Assembly: GCF_001557535.2 (NCBI RefSeq)
Contig: NZ_CP014307.1
Coordinates: 682,001-746,000, forward strand
Reading direction: 5' to 3'
DNA length: 64,000 bases
From: Burkholderia sp. PAMC 26561
Lineage (GTDB): Bacteria > Pseudomonadota > Gammaproteobacteria > Burkholderiales > Burkholderiaceae
Shown: positions 1 to 9,119 of the stretch, one piece after another
Layout of the letters: each line of letters opens with the position of its first letter
How positions within the stretch are numbered: position 1 is the first letter of the stretch
The notes under the pieces: generated by a model
The model's database searches: none
The model's input: the letters and a program-made list of their open reading frames with translations, nothing else
What the model was told of the DNA's origin: nothing
Made by a program: the position numbers and the translations under genes

Positions 1-45
1 ACGGCCGCGCCGACTGATTCTTTTCAACTTCATAAAGGAGCACAC

Positions 46-594
46 ATGCATTGGATAGATCCCGCCTGCCTGCCGGAAACGCGCGGCAAGGTCACGCAAT
101 TCCTGTTGAATCCGCACGGTGAACTCGACGGACTCGTACTGAATACCGCCGGCAGCACACTGCAAGTTCACTTCCCGCCGCATATGACGAAGCAGGTCAT
201 GAAGCACATTTCAGTGGGCAACGCCATTCGCGTACACGGCGTGAAACCGCGTGACGCGAATGTCATCGCGGCAGTATCGCTGACGAGTGCGCAAGGCGCG
301 GAGCTCGTTGATGAAGGCCCGCAGCATCACGGTCCGAAGGCCCCGAAACCTGACGGCAAACCAATGGACGTTCAAGGCGAAGTGACCTTGTCGCTGTATG
401 GCCCGAAGGGCGAGCTGCGCGGCGCGCTTCTCGACGACGGCACATCGCTGCGCATGCCGCCTCACGCCGCGGCCGAACTCGTGGACTATCTGAGCCCGGG
501 CGCATGTGTTCAGGCATGGGGGAACGGCGTGAAGAACAAGTATGGCCGCACGATCGACGTCCATGACATCGCCAAGCTGGTCGATGCTGCCTGA
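46..594 (+). CDS. Hypothetical protein with two tandem copies of one domain
   Basis: The 182-residue protein has no signal peptide or membrane segment. Residues about 13-65 and 108-160 align with each other: both carry G-(K/E)-V-T, then GPKGEL/NPHGEL, then a hydrophobic strand, PPH, a short helix and a (V/A)xxG turn. This shows an internal duplication of a small beta-rich domain, possibly OB-like. A basic Pro/Lys-rich linker (about 94-107) joins the copies. The start is supported by AAAGGAG eight bases upstream. It converges on the chromate transporter genes. The function is unknown; nucleic acid or small-ligand binding is only a guess from the fold pattern. Confidence 0.8.
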   Translation: MHWIDPACLPETRGKVTQFLLNPHGELDGLVLNTAGSTLQVHFPPHMTKQVMKHISVGNAIRVHGVKPRDANVIAAVSLTSAQGAELVDEGPQHHGPKAPKPDGKPMDVQGEVTLSLYGPKGELRGALLDDGTSLRMPPHAAAELVDYLSPGACVQAWGNGVKNKYGRTIDVHDIAKLVDAA

Positions 595-751
595 TCCCAC
601 GGCCGGAATCTTCTGAGTGGTCGCCGTCGTAATGGCGCAGGACTTGATGCGCGGGACCGGGCGGTTCGGTCTCGCGCAAGGTCTCACGGCGCCCGCGGTG
701 CGTATTGGCGTCGCCGCTGCGCGTTGAGGCGTCGGCGGCTTGACGCTGGCC

Positions 752-1282
752 TTAGAACTGGCCGAACCCCGTCAATCCGATCAGGCTTCCCAGCGCCAGC
801 AACCACAACGGATGCACCTTCGTCTTGAAAGACAGCACCGCGATCACCGCCGTGATGCCGCCAAGCACCCATTGCGAGTCCGACGCCTCCGCGATCAACG
901 CGGCGCTCGCCGCAAGGAGACCTGCGGTCATCGGCACGAGGCCGAGTTGCACATATCGTCGCCACGGATGCAACCTGAAGCGCTCCCACGCGTGCATGGC
1001 CGCAATGGTCACGACGGACGAAGGCCCGAACTTCGCAATCGATGTCACGATCACGCCGGGCCATCCCGCGACGTGCCAGCCAATCAGTGTCACGATCATC
1101 ATGTTCGGCCCCGGCGCAGCCTGGGCAAGCGCGAACATCGCGGAAAAATCCGCTTTCGACATCCACTGATGCACCTCGACGACTTGCCGCTGCATCTCGG
1201 GCAGGATGGAGTTGCCGCCGCCGAATGCGAGCAGCGAGAGCTGGCTGAAAATTGCGGCGAGGGAAGCGAGATCGTGGTTCAT
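752..1282 (-). CDS. chrA: Chromate transporter, second half-length subunit (ChrA family)
   Basis: A 176-residue integral membrane protein of the CHR family, which moves chromate or related oxyanions across the inner membrane. The family signature FGGGNSILPEMQR lies near residues 17-29 and an APGPNM motif near 50-55, followed by hydrophobic segments. The ATG at 1282 is chosen because its ATGA overlaps the stop of the upstream half-gene, giving translational coupling. The length is that of a short-chain ChrA, which needs a partner from the paired gene. Substrate specificity (chromate versus another anion) cannot be read from the sequence. Confidence 0.85.
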   Translation of the reverse strand: MNHDLASLAAIFSQLSLLAFGGGNSILPEMQRQVVEVHQWMSKADFSAMFALAQAAPGPNMMIVTLIGWHVAGWPGVIVTSIAKFGPSSVVTIAAMHAWERFRLHPWRRYVQLGLVPMTAGLLAASAALIAEASDSQWVLGGITAVIAVLSFKTKVHPLWLLALGSLIGLTGFGQF

Positions 1283-1851
1283 CGGTTCACCTCGCGATTC
1301 GTTCTGGATGCGATGAATATCGATATTGGCGTGAGCACGAGCATCACGGGCAGCAGCGGCAAGCGCAGCAATGCGATCGCCACGAACGCCAGCGCGGCGA
1401 CGACTGCCATCGACACTTTCTTGCGCAAGGGCCACGCGACTCTTACGGCCATCGATACAAGCAGACCCGCCGCTGCAGCAGCCAGTCCGGCGAAAAGGTG
1501 GCGGATGTGTACGTCGTTATGCGTGCGCTGATAGAGCACGCCGAGCCCGATCACGATCAGAGATGGCCCGACCAGCAATCCGAGCAGCCCGGCAAGCGCG
1601 CCGGGCACGCCGCGAAATTTCATCCCGATCGCGGCCGACAAGTTGATCACGTTGCCGCCCGGCAGGAACTGGCAAAGGCCGAGCAGATCGGTGAATTCGT
1701 CGGCGTTGAGCCACTTGCGGCGCTCCACGATTTCGCGGCGTGCCAGCGGCAGCGCGCCACCGAACGCGGTCAGCCCGAGCGTCAGGAAGCCGATAAAGAT
1801 ATCCGCGACGGTCGGCGGCGCCGGCGGCTGTGCGTGAGCGTCTTCGTGCAT
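1279..1851 (-). CDS. Chromate transporter, first half-length subunit (ChrA family)
   Basis: About 190 residues forming the other half of a short-chain chromate transporter pair. It shows the family pattern FLTLGLTAFGGALPLARRE near the N-terminus and a QFLPGGNVINLS motif near residues 62-73, equivalent to APGPNM in the partner, then several hydrophobic helices. The ATG at 1851 is preferred; an in-frame TTG lies three codons upstream. It overlaps the partner gene by four bases, so the two are almost certainly one operon. Two-gene CHR pairs are antiparallel heterodimers in known cases, which I infer here. Confidence 0.82.
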   Translation of the reverse strand: MHEDAHAQPPAPPTVADIFIGFLTLGLTAFGGALPLARREIVERRKWLNADEFTDLLGLCQFLPGGNVINLSAAIGMKFRGVPGALAGLLGLLVGPSLIVIGLGVLYQRTHNDVHIRHLFAGLAAAAAGLLVSMAVRVAWPLRKKVSMAVVAALAFVAIALLRLPLLPVMLVLTPISIFIASRTNREVNR

Positions 1852-1948
1852 TGATCGCAATGAGTGCTTTGGAAAAGCGAGAGAGGGTAACGCTTTGTTC
1901 GCGCGGATTCAAAGCGTTGACTGCGCCAGCGTATCGCTGTCCAGATCT

Positions 1949-2896
1949 TTAAGAGGGCTTCGCCGCGTTGCGATCCCGGCGGGATTCGTAAGCTTTCAGA
2001 TGCGTATAGGCAGTCGAGAAGATCGGCGAATGTTGCTCTTGCTCCGCCACCTTGCCGCGCGCAATCAGGTCGCCCACCACGTGATCCGCTTCGATGCGCG
2101 CGCCGTTCTCGAGGTCGCGCAGCATCGAAGCGGTGATGCCGGACCCGGTTTCGGTGAGCATGGAGTGCGTGCGGGTCACAGCGGCTTCGCCCGGCGGGAA
2201 ACCGTTTGCCGCGGCGATGGCGCGGGCTTCATCGAAAAGATCGAGCAACAGTTTCTGGCCGCCCGGCGCCGCGATGATATCGCCCACCGGCGCGCGCATC
2301 AGGCACGTGCCGGCTGCAAGCGTCGCGAGAAAGGTCCACTTTTCCCACATGGACTGGAGAACGTTCTGGCTTGCGAAGGCGTCGAATTGCGCGCCAGTCA
2401 GCTCGGCCGTGATCGCCTCGATGCGCGTCGAAGTTCCGCCCGCGCGCTCGCCAAACGTCAGGGAATGCAGCTTGTTCAGATGCACGACCGTGCCTTCGGC
2501 ATCGAGCGTTACAGCCGCGACGCACTGGCCGCCCAGCACGCGGTCAGGGCCGAACTGTGTTTCGAGTACATCGAGATGATGCATGCCGTTGAGCAGCGGC
2601 AGGATGGCAGTGTTCGGGCCGACCGAGATTTTTATCGATTCGATGGCGCCGTCAAGATCGTAAGCCTTGCAACTAAGCACGATCAGGTCGAACGGTTCGT
2701 CCACGTCCTTGGCCAGTACGACGGGCGGATTCGGTATCGATAAATCGCCGTTCGGGCTGCGCAGGTTGAGGCCCGTTTGCGCAAGTTGCGCAGCGCGCCG
2801 TTCACGTACGAGGAACGTCACGTTCCTTCCGGCGTTAAGCAGCCGTCCGCCGAAATAACCGCCGATTGCGCCTGCGCCCACCACCAGAATCCGCAT
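1949..2896 (-). CDS. 2-dehydropantoate 2-reductase family protein (ketopantoate reductase-like)
   Basis: A 315-residue NADPH-dependent reductase of the PanE/ApbA family. Full-length PanE proteins of about 300 residues reduce ketopantoate to pantoate in coenzyme A synthesis. The Rossmann nucleotide-binding motif GAGAIGGYFGG is at residues 7-17, the CKAYD segment with the family lysine is near 74-78, and the C-terminal helical domain is complete. The ATG at 2896 follows AAGGAGGAGCAC, an excellent ribosome binding site; the longer reading frame upstream is not needed. Burkholderiaceae carry several paralogues, and this copy sits away from other pantothenate genes, so it may act on another 2-oxo acid. 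Confidence 0.85.
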   Translation of the reverse strand: MRILVVGAGAIGGYFGGRLLNAGRNVTFLVRERRAAQLAQTGLNLRSPNGDLSIPNPPVVLAKDVDEPFDLIVLSCKAYDLDGAIESIKISVGPNTAILPLLNGMHHLDVLETQFGPDRVLGGQCVAAVTLDAEGTVVHLNKLHSLTFGERAGGTSTRIEAITAELTGAQFDAFASQNVLQSMWEKWTFLATLAAGTCLMRAPVGDIIAAPGGQKLLLDLFDEARAIAAANGFPPGEAAVTRTHSMLTETGSGITASMLRDLENGARIEADHVVGDLIARGKVAEQEQHSPIFSTAYTHLKAYESRRDRNAAKPS

Positions 2897-2970
2897 GTGC
2901 TCCTCCTTAATAGTCTGATTTTTTGCGCGTGGATTTTCATGTGACCGCGCGCCGCTCCTGATCATGCCGC

Positions 2971-3306
2971 TCAAGCCTGCCAGACGCCATAACCCGCTTC
3001 CCGCAAGCCAATAGCAAGTTCCACTTCCATCTCCCGAGCGCCTTCGTACGGCATCGGGTTATACAACTCGTACAGTTGCGGCAACAAGCGCAAGCCGAAA
3101 TCGCGCACATAACGGTTCGACTGGATGCCGGCCTTGTGTTTATCGAAACGAACGTCAGGGTCGATACCCGTCATGCCCACATATACAAAAGGCTTGCCCA
3201 GCACGTAATCCGGGTTGGCGCGCCGGAAACGCGCTTCGTTCCAGACCGTATCGGCGAGTTCGATCACGTAGACGTGGTAATGGTGAATCTTCCTTCGAAG
3301 CGCCAT
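2971..3306 (-). CDS. Small GIY-YIG-like protein
   Basis: A 111-residue protein with the spacing of a degenerate GIY-YIG nuclease fold: VYVIEL (residues 12-17) in place of [11 protein letters not shown] (40-47) in place of YIG, then R53 and H57 in VRFDKH and a glutamate-rich helix near the C-terminus. Known family members cut DNA with a Tyr/Arg/His/Glu site, but the first motif is altered here and activity is uncertain. The gene begins with ATG at 3306 and faces gnd divergently across about 390 bases. No partner gene suggests a mobile intron or a repair operon. Confidence 0.65.
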   Translation of the reverse strand: MALRRKIHHYHVYVIELADTVWNEARFRRANPDYVLGKPFVYVGMTGIDPDVRFDKHKAGIQSNRYVRDFGLRLLPQLYELYNPMPYEGAREMEVELAIGLREAGYGVWQA

Positions 3307-3694
3307 GCATTTGCCTTGTTGCGCTTATTCCGCGCGCAGATCGGTCCTGGAACGGGCTGGGGACGCTTATTTTAGACCGGCGTTGAACGAGGCGCTTATC
3401 GCGCGTGCTTTCGAGGGCACTTTTTTTACCCGTCAAACGCTGGCGCACAGTGCCTGTGCGGACCGCCCGTCCACACCCCATGTCTGCCAGTTGCGTGTCA
3501 AAGTGGTAATCTCGCTCGGTCTGCGCGTGCTGCGCGGCGTTCGGCAGGCGGCGGGCCCAGTGCCCCGGCGCTCCCCACATGGTGGCGCAGAAGTCCGGCC
3601 GGAACGCCTCGCGGGCACCGCCCCCATTGACACAAACGCATCCGCAGCGTGCGCGGCCACGAACCGCAAACGCTCCGGTCATTCGGAGAGAAAC
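3307..3694. other. Intergenic region between the GIY-YIG-like gene and gnd
   Basis: About 390 bases between divergent genes, presumably carrying both promoters. The region is GC-rich and I see no convincing RNA gene, repeat or extra protein. An open frame runs through it into gnd, but the gnd ATG at 3695 is well supported by family length. Confidence 0.5.
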
Positions 3695-5101
3695 ATGACC
3701 AAACAAGCAATCGGCGTTGTCGGCCTCGCCGTCATGGGACGCAATCTGGCATTGAATATCGAGAGCCGCGGGCACGCGGTATCGGTCTACAACCGCAGCC
3801 GCGAAAAAACCGATGACCTGATGGCCGAGCATCCCGACAAGAAGCTCGTGCCGTCTTACACGCTGGAAGAATTCGTCGAGTCGCTGGAAAAACCGCGCCG
3901 CATCCTGCTGATGGTGAAGGCCGGCCAGGGCACGGATGCGACGATCGATTCGCTGCGCCCGCTGCTTGAAAAAGGCGACATTCTGATCGACGGCGGCAAC
4001 ACCCATTTCACCGATACCATCCGCCGCAATACGGACCTCGCGAAGTCGGGCCTGCATTTCATCGGCACGGGTGTATCGGGCGGTGAGGAAGGCGCGCTCA
4101 AGGGTCCCTCGATCATGCCGGGCGGCCAGAAGGAAGCCTATGATCTCGTCGCCCCGATCCTGACCGAAATCGCCGCAAAGGCGCCGGACGGCGAGCCGTG
4201 CGTGGCTTACATGGGCCCGGACGGCGCGGGACATTACGTGAAGATGGTTCACAACGGCATCGAATACGGCGACATGCAGTTGATCGCCGAAAGCTACGAC
4301 GTGCTCAAGCGCGTGGCGGGTTTGTCGAACAAGGAATTGGGCGACGTTTATGTCGAGTGGAACAAGGGTGAACTGGATAGTTACCTGATCGAGATCACGT
4401 CGAAGATCTTCGCGAAGAAGGACGAAGAGACCGGCAAGGATCTCGTCGATGTCATCCTCGATCGCGCCGCGCAAAAAGGCACGGGCAAGTGGACGAGCCA
4501 GAACGCGCTCGATCTGGGCGCGCCGCTGCCGCTGATCACGGAAGCCGTGTTTGCGCGCGTGCTGTCGTCGCTGAAGGACCAGCGCGTGGAAGCGAGCAAG
4601 CAGTTGAAGGGCCCTTCGCCCAAGTTCGATGGCGATCGCGATGCGTTCGTGGAATCCGTGCGGCGCGCGTTGTTCCTCAGCAAGATCGTTTCGTATGCAC
4701 AGGGTTTTGCGCAGCTGCGCGCGGCATCGGAAGAATACAAATGGGATCTGCAGTACGGTCAGATCGCGAAGATCTTCCGGGCTGGTTGCATCATCCGCGC
4801 AGGGTTCCTGCAGAAGATCACGGATGCCTACAAGACCAACGCCGATTTGCATAACCTGCTGCTCGATCCGTACTTCAGCGATATCGCCGCGAAGTATCAG
4901 GACGCGCTGCGCGACGTCGTGGTCGCCGCGGTGAAGGCAGGCGTGCCGGTGCCGGCGTTTTCATCGGCAGTCGCGTATTACGACAGCTATCGCTCGGAGA
5001 CGCTGCCGGCGAATCTGGTGCAGGCACAACGTGACTTCTTCGGCGCGCATACCTTCGAGCGTGTGGACAAGAAGGGCAGCTTCCACGCTGACTGGTCGTA
5101 A
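3695..5101 (+). CDS. gnd: 6-phosphogluconate dehydrogenase, decarboxylating, NADP-dependent
   Basis: The 468-residue enzyme oxidises and decarboxylates 6-phosphogluconate to ribulose 5-phosphate in the cytoplasmic pentose phosphate pathway; its length equals that of the long (Escherichia coli type) enzymes. An NADP-binding motif [12 protein letters not shown] lies near residues 8-19, the substrate loop [11 protein letters not shown] near 127-137, and [13 protein letters not shown] carries the catalytic lysine near 184. The all-helical C-terminal domain is complete. The ATG at 3695 follows a GGAGAG ribosome binding site; the frame stays open far upstream but lacks family sequence. A strong terminator follows the stop. 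Confidence 0.97.
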   Translation: MTKQAIGVVGLAVMGRNLALNIESRGHAVSVYNRSREKTDDLMAEHPDKKLVPSYTLEEFVESLEKPRRILLMVKAGQGTDATIDSLRPLLEKGDILIDGGNTHFTDTIRRNTDLAKSGLHFIGTGVSGGEEGALKGPSIMPGGQKEAYDLVAPILTEIAAKAPDGEPCVAYMGPDGAGHYVKMVHNGIEYGDMQLIAESYDVLKRVAGLSNKELGDVYVEWNKGELDSYLIEITSKIFAKKDEETGKDLVDVILDRAAQKGTGKWTSQNALDLGAPLPLITEAVFARVLSSLKDQRVEASKQLKGPSPKFDGDRDAFVESVRRALFLSKIVSYAQGFAQLRAASEEYKWDLQYGQIAKIFRAGCIIRAGFLQKITDAYKTNADLHNLLLDPYFSDIAAKYQDALRDVVVAAVKAGVPVPAFSSAVAYYDSYRSETLPANLVQAQRDFFGAHTFERVDKKGSFHADWS

Positions 5102-5132
5102 GAGCCTCTCAAATAGCTGATCGATGCAGTGC

Positions 5133-5165
5133 AAACGCCGACGCAAACGCGTCGGCGTTTTGTTT
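5133..5165 (+). terminator. Rho-independent terminator of gnd
   Basis: A perfect 12-bp stem (5133-5144 with 5149-5160) closes a four-base AAAC loop and ends in TTTTGTTTT. It lies about 30 bases after the gnd stop and separates gnd from the DUF4365 module. Confidence 0.9.
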
Positions 5166-5273
5166 TGCAGCCGCACAGATTTGCCAAATTTTGTCGCGGT
5201 GAAATTTTCATCAGGCGATATTTTTCAGTTGTCGCTAGCATCTCCTGTTGATGGAAACATTACCGGGGGGATC

Positions 5274-5843
5274 ATGGCCACTGCACTTTCAGTATTAAAC
5301 AGGGAATCGGAGCTGAGCTACGCTTATCTTCATGCGATCGCTTCGCACGCAGGGGTCAACTGCAAGATCAGCAACCGGCACGACGACAACGCCGGCATCG
5401 ACGCCATGCTCACGGGCTGGGAACCATTCCCGAACGGCGGCCCGTTGACCGAAGTCGACGTCAAGGTCCAGTTGAAGGCAACGGTCAAGACACCGTTCGA
5501 CGACGGTGAATCGCTCTCCTACTTCCTCTCCGGGACGCAACAGTAAGACGCCCTGCGCCGGGAGACGCACGCGTCGCCGCGAATACTCGCCGTACTGTTC
5601 CTCCCTCCCAACGCCGAGGACTGGCTGGAGCACTCAGAGGAGCAACTCGTGCTGCGAAAATGCGCGTACTGGGTCAGTCTGCGCGGCGCCCCGCCCACGG
5701 ACAACACAGCAGGCGTCACTGTGAAGATCCCGAAGAGCCAGACGTTCGACGGAGCCGGTCTCATGCAGCTCATGGCAAGCATCTCGCGGCGCGAAATTCC
5801 TGCTTATCGAAACCTTTCTGACCAGGTGCCACATGACGCTTAG
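5274..5843 (+). pseudogene. DUF4365-type predicted nuclease interrupted by one in-frame TAA
   Basis: The frame from ATG 5274 to TAG 5843 encodes one continuous DUF4365-like protein of about 189 residues, except for a TAA at 5544-5546. Both sides read as the family in the same frame. Before the stop, an ESELSYAYLHAIA helix, DDNAGIDAML and VDVKVQLKAT fit the E, D and QxK positions of a PD-(D/E)XK nuclease core. After it, DALRRE, PRILAVLFLP, an EDWL segment and YWVSLRG follow the family order. Homologues, as I recall them, have a tyrosine just before DALRR, so one base (TAT or TAC to TAA) explains the break. The last codons overlap the next gene. It could be a true nonsense mutation, a sequencing error, or a functional short form of 90 residues. 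Confidence 0.75.
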
Positions 5844-6969
5844 CACGCTATCTCCTTCAGGCCTGCGCGATTTCGTTCAATCGCTCGGGTGGAAATTGCT
5901 GCCTGATGGCATGGTGGATGGACTGTACGTGTTCCATCATGATTGCGCACCGCGTCGCCAGATTGTCATTCCAATGGATCAGCACGCGCTGGACTACGCG
6001 GAGGCATGCGAGCTCGCCATGTCAAAGCTCGCTGACCTGCAGGGTATGAAGCTCACAAAGCTGATTCAGCTTGCCGCGATCTCCCGTGACGATTCCATGT
6101 ATTACCGGGTGACCGGGCGCGGTGCGTTCAACGAAGGCCTGCCCTTGTCGTTTGCGGCGTCGTTGCTGCTTGGCGCGGAGCAGGTTCTGCTTGCTTCGGC
6201 TTGCACGGTGTTGCGGCCGCAGGCTCATCATCCGCGTCCGCACAGAAGCGAAGCCACACAGCTTGCCAGTCATGCACGGTTCGGCCACACGGAGCGCGGC
6301 AGCTTCGTCGTGCGCGTTTCGTGCCCTGTCGATGCCATGGAAACGCCAGCCGCGCTTGCGCTCGCCAACACCAACGAATCATTTGTGCGCATGACCATGC
6401 TGAGCGCCCGTCGCGGCGTGCGCGATCTGGTTGACGCCATCGAGACAGACACGCTTACCCGCTTCGTCGACTCGCAAAAAGACGCGCGCTCGCCCGTTGT
6501 TTCTTCCAATCTGTGCGAAGCACTGACGCGTATGCATGATGAAGAAATGCAGAACAGCATCGACCTGTCGTTTCGTTGGGCAACAACCGTGGCACTACCC
6601 CAGGAGATCGCCGCGGCCGCAAGCATACGAATCGAGAGCGCTCACTTTGGGCGTATCGACGAGGTTCGCCGCGAGTTGCGTGCGGTCGAGCATGACCGCG
6701 ACGACGTATTCATTGGGACAGTCGAGCATCTGAATGGGCAATTCGATCTTGAAGGCAACCGGGCGGGCGAGGTCGTCGTCGGATTGCTCCAGCATGACAA
6801 GGGAACTATCAAGGCGCGCGTTGTGCTCAATCACGATCAATATGCAAGCGCGGTTGCCGCGCATCTGGACGATCGGACTTTCGTCCGCATCGCAGGGCGG
6901 CTGCGTCCCGGGCGACAACCGCGTACGCTGGTCGACGTCACCAGCTTCACCTTGATCGGTCCGGAGTGA
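5833..6969 (+). CDS. Uncharacterised partner of the DUF4365 gene
   Basis: A 378-residue soluble protein of unknown function. Its ATG lies inside the last 11 bases of the DUF4365 frame, a typical coupled arrangement, so the two probably worked together. Residues about 1-230 look alpha/beta with no motif I recognise. Residues about 290-378 are beta-rich (an IGTVEHL strand, a GEVVVGLL strand, RIAGRLRPGR), resembling an OB-like or barrel nucleic-acid-binding domain. No transmembrane segment or signal peptide is seen. Convergent with the sugar isomerase gene. DUF4365 proteins are often found in defence-type loci, so a restriction-like role is possible but unproved. Confidence 0.75.
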   Translation: MTLSTLSPSGLRDFVQSLGWKLLPDGMVDGLYVFHHDCAPRRQIVIPMDQHALDYAEACELAMSKLADLQGMKLTKLIQLAAISRDDSMYYRVTGRGAFNEGLPLSFAASLLLGAEQVLLASACTVLRPQAHHPRPHRSEATQLASHARFGHTERGSFVVRVSCPVDAMETPAALALANTNESFVRMTMLSARRGVRDLVDAIETDTLTRFVDSQKDARSPVVSSNLCEALTRMHDEEMQNSIDLSFRWATTVALPQEIAAAASIRIESAHFGRIDEVRRELRAVEHDRDDVFIGTVEHLNGQFDLEGNRAGEVVVGLLQHDKGTIKARVVLNHDQYASAVAAHLDDRTFVRIAGRLRPGRQPRTLVDVTSFTLIGPE

Positions 6970-7010
6970 CAAAGAGCAAGAGCGCAAGAGCGGGGCGGGG
7001 CGCAGGAAAT

Positions 7011-8066
7011 CTACCGGCGAATCCCCAGCACCTCCCGTAAAGCCTCACCGTTCGCGCCACTTCCTGCGAAGTCATCGAAGGCACGATCTCCCACGCGAAT
7101 AATATGATCGCGGACAAAGGTGGCGCCTTCGCTTGCGCCATCCTCGGGATGTTTCAACGCGCATTCCCATTCGAGCACCGCCCAACCAGGGAAATCGTAT
7201 TGCGCCATCTTCGAGAAAATTGCGCTGAAGTCGATCTGTCCGTCGCCGAGAGAACGGAAGCGGCCCGCGCGGTCCACCCAGCCCGAGTAACCGCCGTACA
7301 CGCCCTGTCGTCCGTTTGGCCGGAACTCCGCATCTTTCACGTGAAAGGCCTTGATGCGTTCGTGATAGATATCGATGAACTGTAGGTAATCCAGTTGTTG
7401 CAGCAGGAAGTGGCTGGGATCGAAGAGAATGTTGGCACGTGGGTGATGATCTACCGCATCCAGAAACCGGTCGAAGGTTACGCCGTCGTGCAGGTCTTCG
7501 CCCGGGTGCAACTCGTAGCACACGTCCACGCCAGCCTGATCGAAAGCGTCGAGCAAGGGACGCCACCGCTTGGAAAGCTCGCCGAACGCTGTCTCGATCA
7601 AACCCGGCGGACGCTGCGGCCACGGATACAAATACGGCCAGGCCAGCGCGCCCGAAAACGTCACGTGCGCGCTCAGGCCCAAGCGCCTGGACGCGGCCGC
7701 TGCGAATCCAACCTGTTCGATGGCCCATGCCGTGCGGGCCTCCGGATTCCCGCGAACGTGCTTGGCTGCGAAGCCATCGAAGAGTGTGTCGTACGCGGGA
7801 TGAACCGCCACGAGTTGCCCCTGCAGATGCGTCGACAGCTCCGTAATGCACACGCCCGCATCCTCTACGATCCGGCGCAGATCGTCGCAATAGGCATCGC
7901 TTTTGGCCGCCTGTTCGAGATCGATCAGCCGCGGATCGCACGGAACCTGAATACCTTCGTAGCCCAGCCCCTTCGCCCAGCCTGCAAGGTGCGCGAGGTT
8001 GTCGAAGGGCAGTTCATCGCCGAGAAACTGCGCCAGAAAAATGGCCGGGCCCTTGATGGTTTTCAT
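7011..8066 (-). CDS. Sugar phosphate isomerase/epimerase family protein (TIM barrel)
   Basis: A 351-residue protein of the xylose-isomerase-like TIM barrel family, which isomerises or epimerises sugars using a divalent metal bound by Glu, Asp, His and Glu. Candidate ligands are the E of CYELHPGED (about residue 185), the D of LFDPSHF (about 219), the H of FHVKDAEF (about 245) and the E of VLEWE (about 298). It is the last gene of the LacI-led ABC operon, 40 bases after the binding protein gene, so it probably processes the imported sugar. The substrate cannot be named from sequence. Confidence 0.88.
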   Translation of the reverse strand: MKTIKGPAIFLAQFLGDELPFDNLAHLAGWAKGLGYEGIQVPCDPRLIDLEQAAKSDAYCDDLRRIVEDAGVCITELSTHLQGQLVAVHPAYDTLFDGFAAKHVRGNPEARTAWAIEQVGFAAAASRRLGLSAHVTFSGALAWPYLYPWPQRPPGLIETAFGELSKRWRPLLDAFDQAGVDVCYELHPGEDLHDGVTFDRFLDAVDHHPRANILFDPSHFLLQQLDYLQFIDIYHERIKAFHVKDAEFRPNGRQGVYGGYSGWVDRAGRFRSLGDGQIDFSAIFSKMAQYDFPGWAVLEWECALKHPEDGASEGATFVRDHIIRVGDRAFDDFAGSGANGEALREVLGIRR

Positions 8067-8106
8067 GATCGTCGATCCACGAACGTGTGCTCAGCTAGGA
8101 TAAAAC

Positions 8107-9057
8107 TCAGAACGGCGAGTTCGGATAATAGAACTGCTTGGCGTTTTCCTTCGTGATCAGCACCGAAGGAATGATGGTCGTGGCGGGCAGTTTTTCGCCC
8201 TTCAGGCGCGCTTCGGCTGTGAGCTTGATCGCGTCGTAGATGAACTTCGGCGAGTACGACACGTCGGCCTGCACCCGCTTGTCGCCATCCATGATCCGCT
8301 TGACCGCTTCCTTCGACCCCGCCCCGCCGAACACTTCCTTGATGTCCGTGCGCTTCGCCTGGTCGATGGCCTTCAGCACGCCGATCATCATGTCGTCGTC
8401 AGCGGCCCAGACTGCATCGATATGCTTGAAACGCGTGAGGTAGTCCTGCATCACCTTGAATGCGTCGTCGCGATTCCAGTTGGCGTATTTGGCATCGAGC
8501 ACCTTCATGTCGGGATGCTGCTTGATCACAGATTCGAACGCGGTCCAGCGTTCGTTGTCGAGCGTGGTCGGGATGCCGCGCAGCGCGACAATGTCGCCCT
8601 TGCCATCCAGCGTCTTCGCCAGATACTCGGCCGGCAGCTTGCCGAAGGCCGTGTTGTCGCCGGCCACGTAGGCGTCTTGCGCGCTTGTGTCGGTCAGGCC
8701 GCGATCCACCACCGTCACATACACACCCTTCTTCTTGACCTGCGCGACCGGCTGCGTCAACGAAGCCGACTCAAACGGGAAGATCACCAGCGCGTTAATT
8801 TTGTTGACCGTCACGAGATCTTGCAACTGGTTCGCCTGTTCAGGCGCGCCACCCGCCGTTTTGACGATGATCTTCAGATCCGGATGCGCCGCCTCCAGTT
8901 CCTTTTTTGCTTCATTGGCCCACCACACGATACCGCCGGTAAAGCCATGCGTGGCGGTCGGGATGGCGACGCCGAGCGTGACTTTATCGGCCGCGATGGC
9001 CGAGACGGCGCTCGCCGCGAGCGTCAGTGCGCCGAGTGCGCGAAGAATGTTTTTCAT
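8107..9057 (-). CDS. Sugar ABC transporter, periplasmic binding protein (RbsB-like)
   Basis: A 316-residue binding protein with a cleavable signal peptide (about residues 1-22, ending AIAA). It is a cluster-B (ribose/galactose type) protein with two alpha/beta lobes; the ALVIFPFES segment and the VVDRG hinge near residues 92-135 are typical. It delivers its ligand to the permease and ATPase encoded just upstream in the same operon, 62 bases after the permease gene. The isomerase that follows suggests a rare sugar or polyol ligand. The ligand is not identifiable by eye. Confidence 0.92.
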   Translation of the reverse strand: MKNILRALGALTLAASAVSAIAADKVTLGVAIPTATHGFTGGIVWWANEAKKELEAAHPDLKIIVKTAGGAPEQANQLQDLVTVNKINALVIFPFESASLTQPVAQVKKKGVYVTVVDRGLTDTSAQDAYVAGDNTAFGKLPAEYLAKTLDGKGDIVALRGIPTTLDNERWTAFESVIKQHPDMKVLDAKYANWNRDDAFKVMQDYLTRFKHIDAVWAADDDMMIGVLKAIDQAKRTDIKEVFGGAGSKEAVKRIMDGDKRVQADVSYSPKFIYDAIKLTAEARLKGEKLPATTIIPSVLITKENAKQFYYPNSPF

Positions 9058-9119
9058 TGCTGTGTCTCCATTGTCATGACAGGCGCCTGATAGATTTCAG
9101 GGCACGGTTCGAACAGACT

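Noticed and set aside
3305..3694. A 130-residue N-terminal extension of gnd in the same frame
   Set aside because: It has no family similarity, and ATG 3695 gives the exact usual length of 468 residues with a ribosome binding site.
3155..4852. 565-codon leftward frame opposite gnd
   Set aside because: It lies antisense to the certain gnd gene; no family signature.
5274..6969. Mobile element or prophage insertion carrying the DUF4365 module
   Set aside because: No flanking repeats, integrase, transposase or tRNA was seen.
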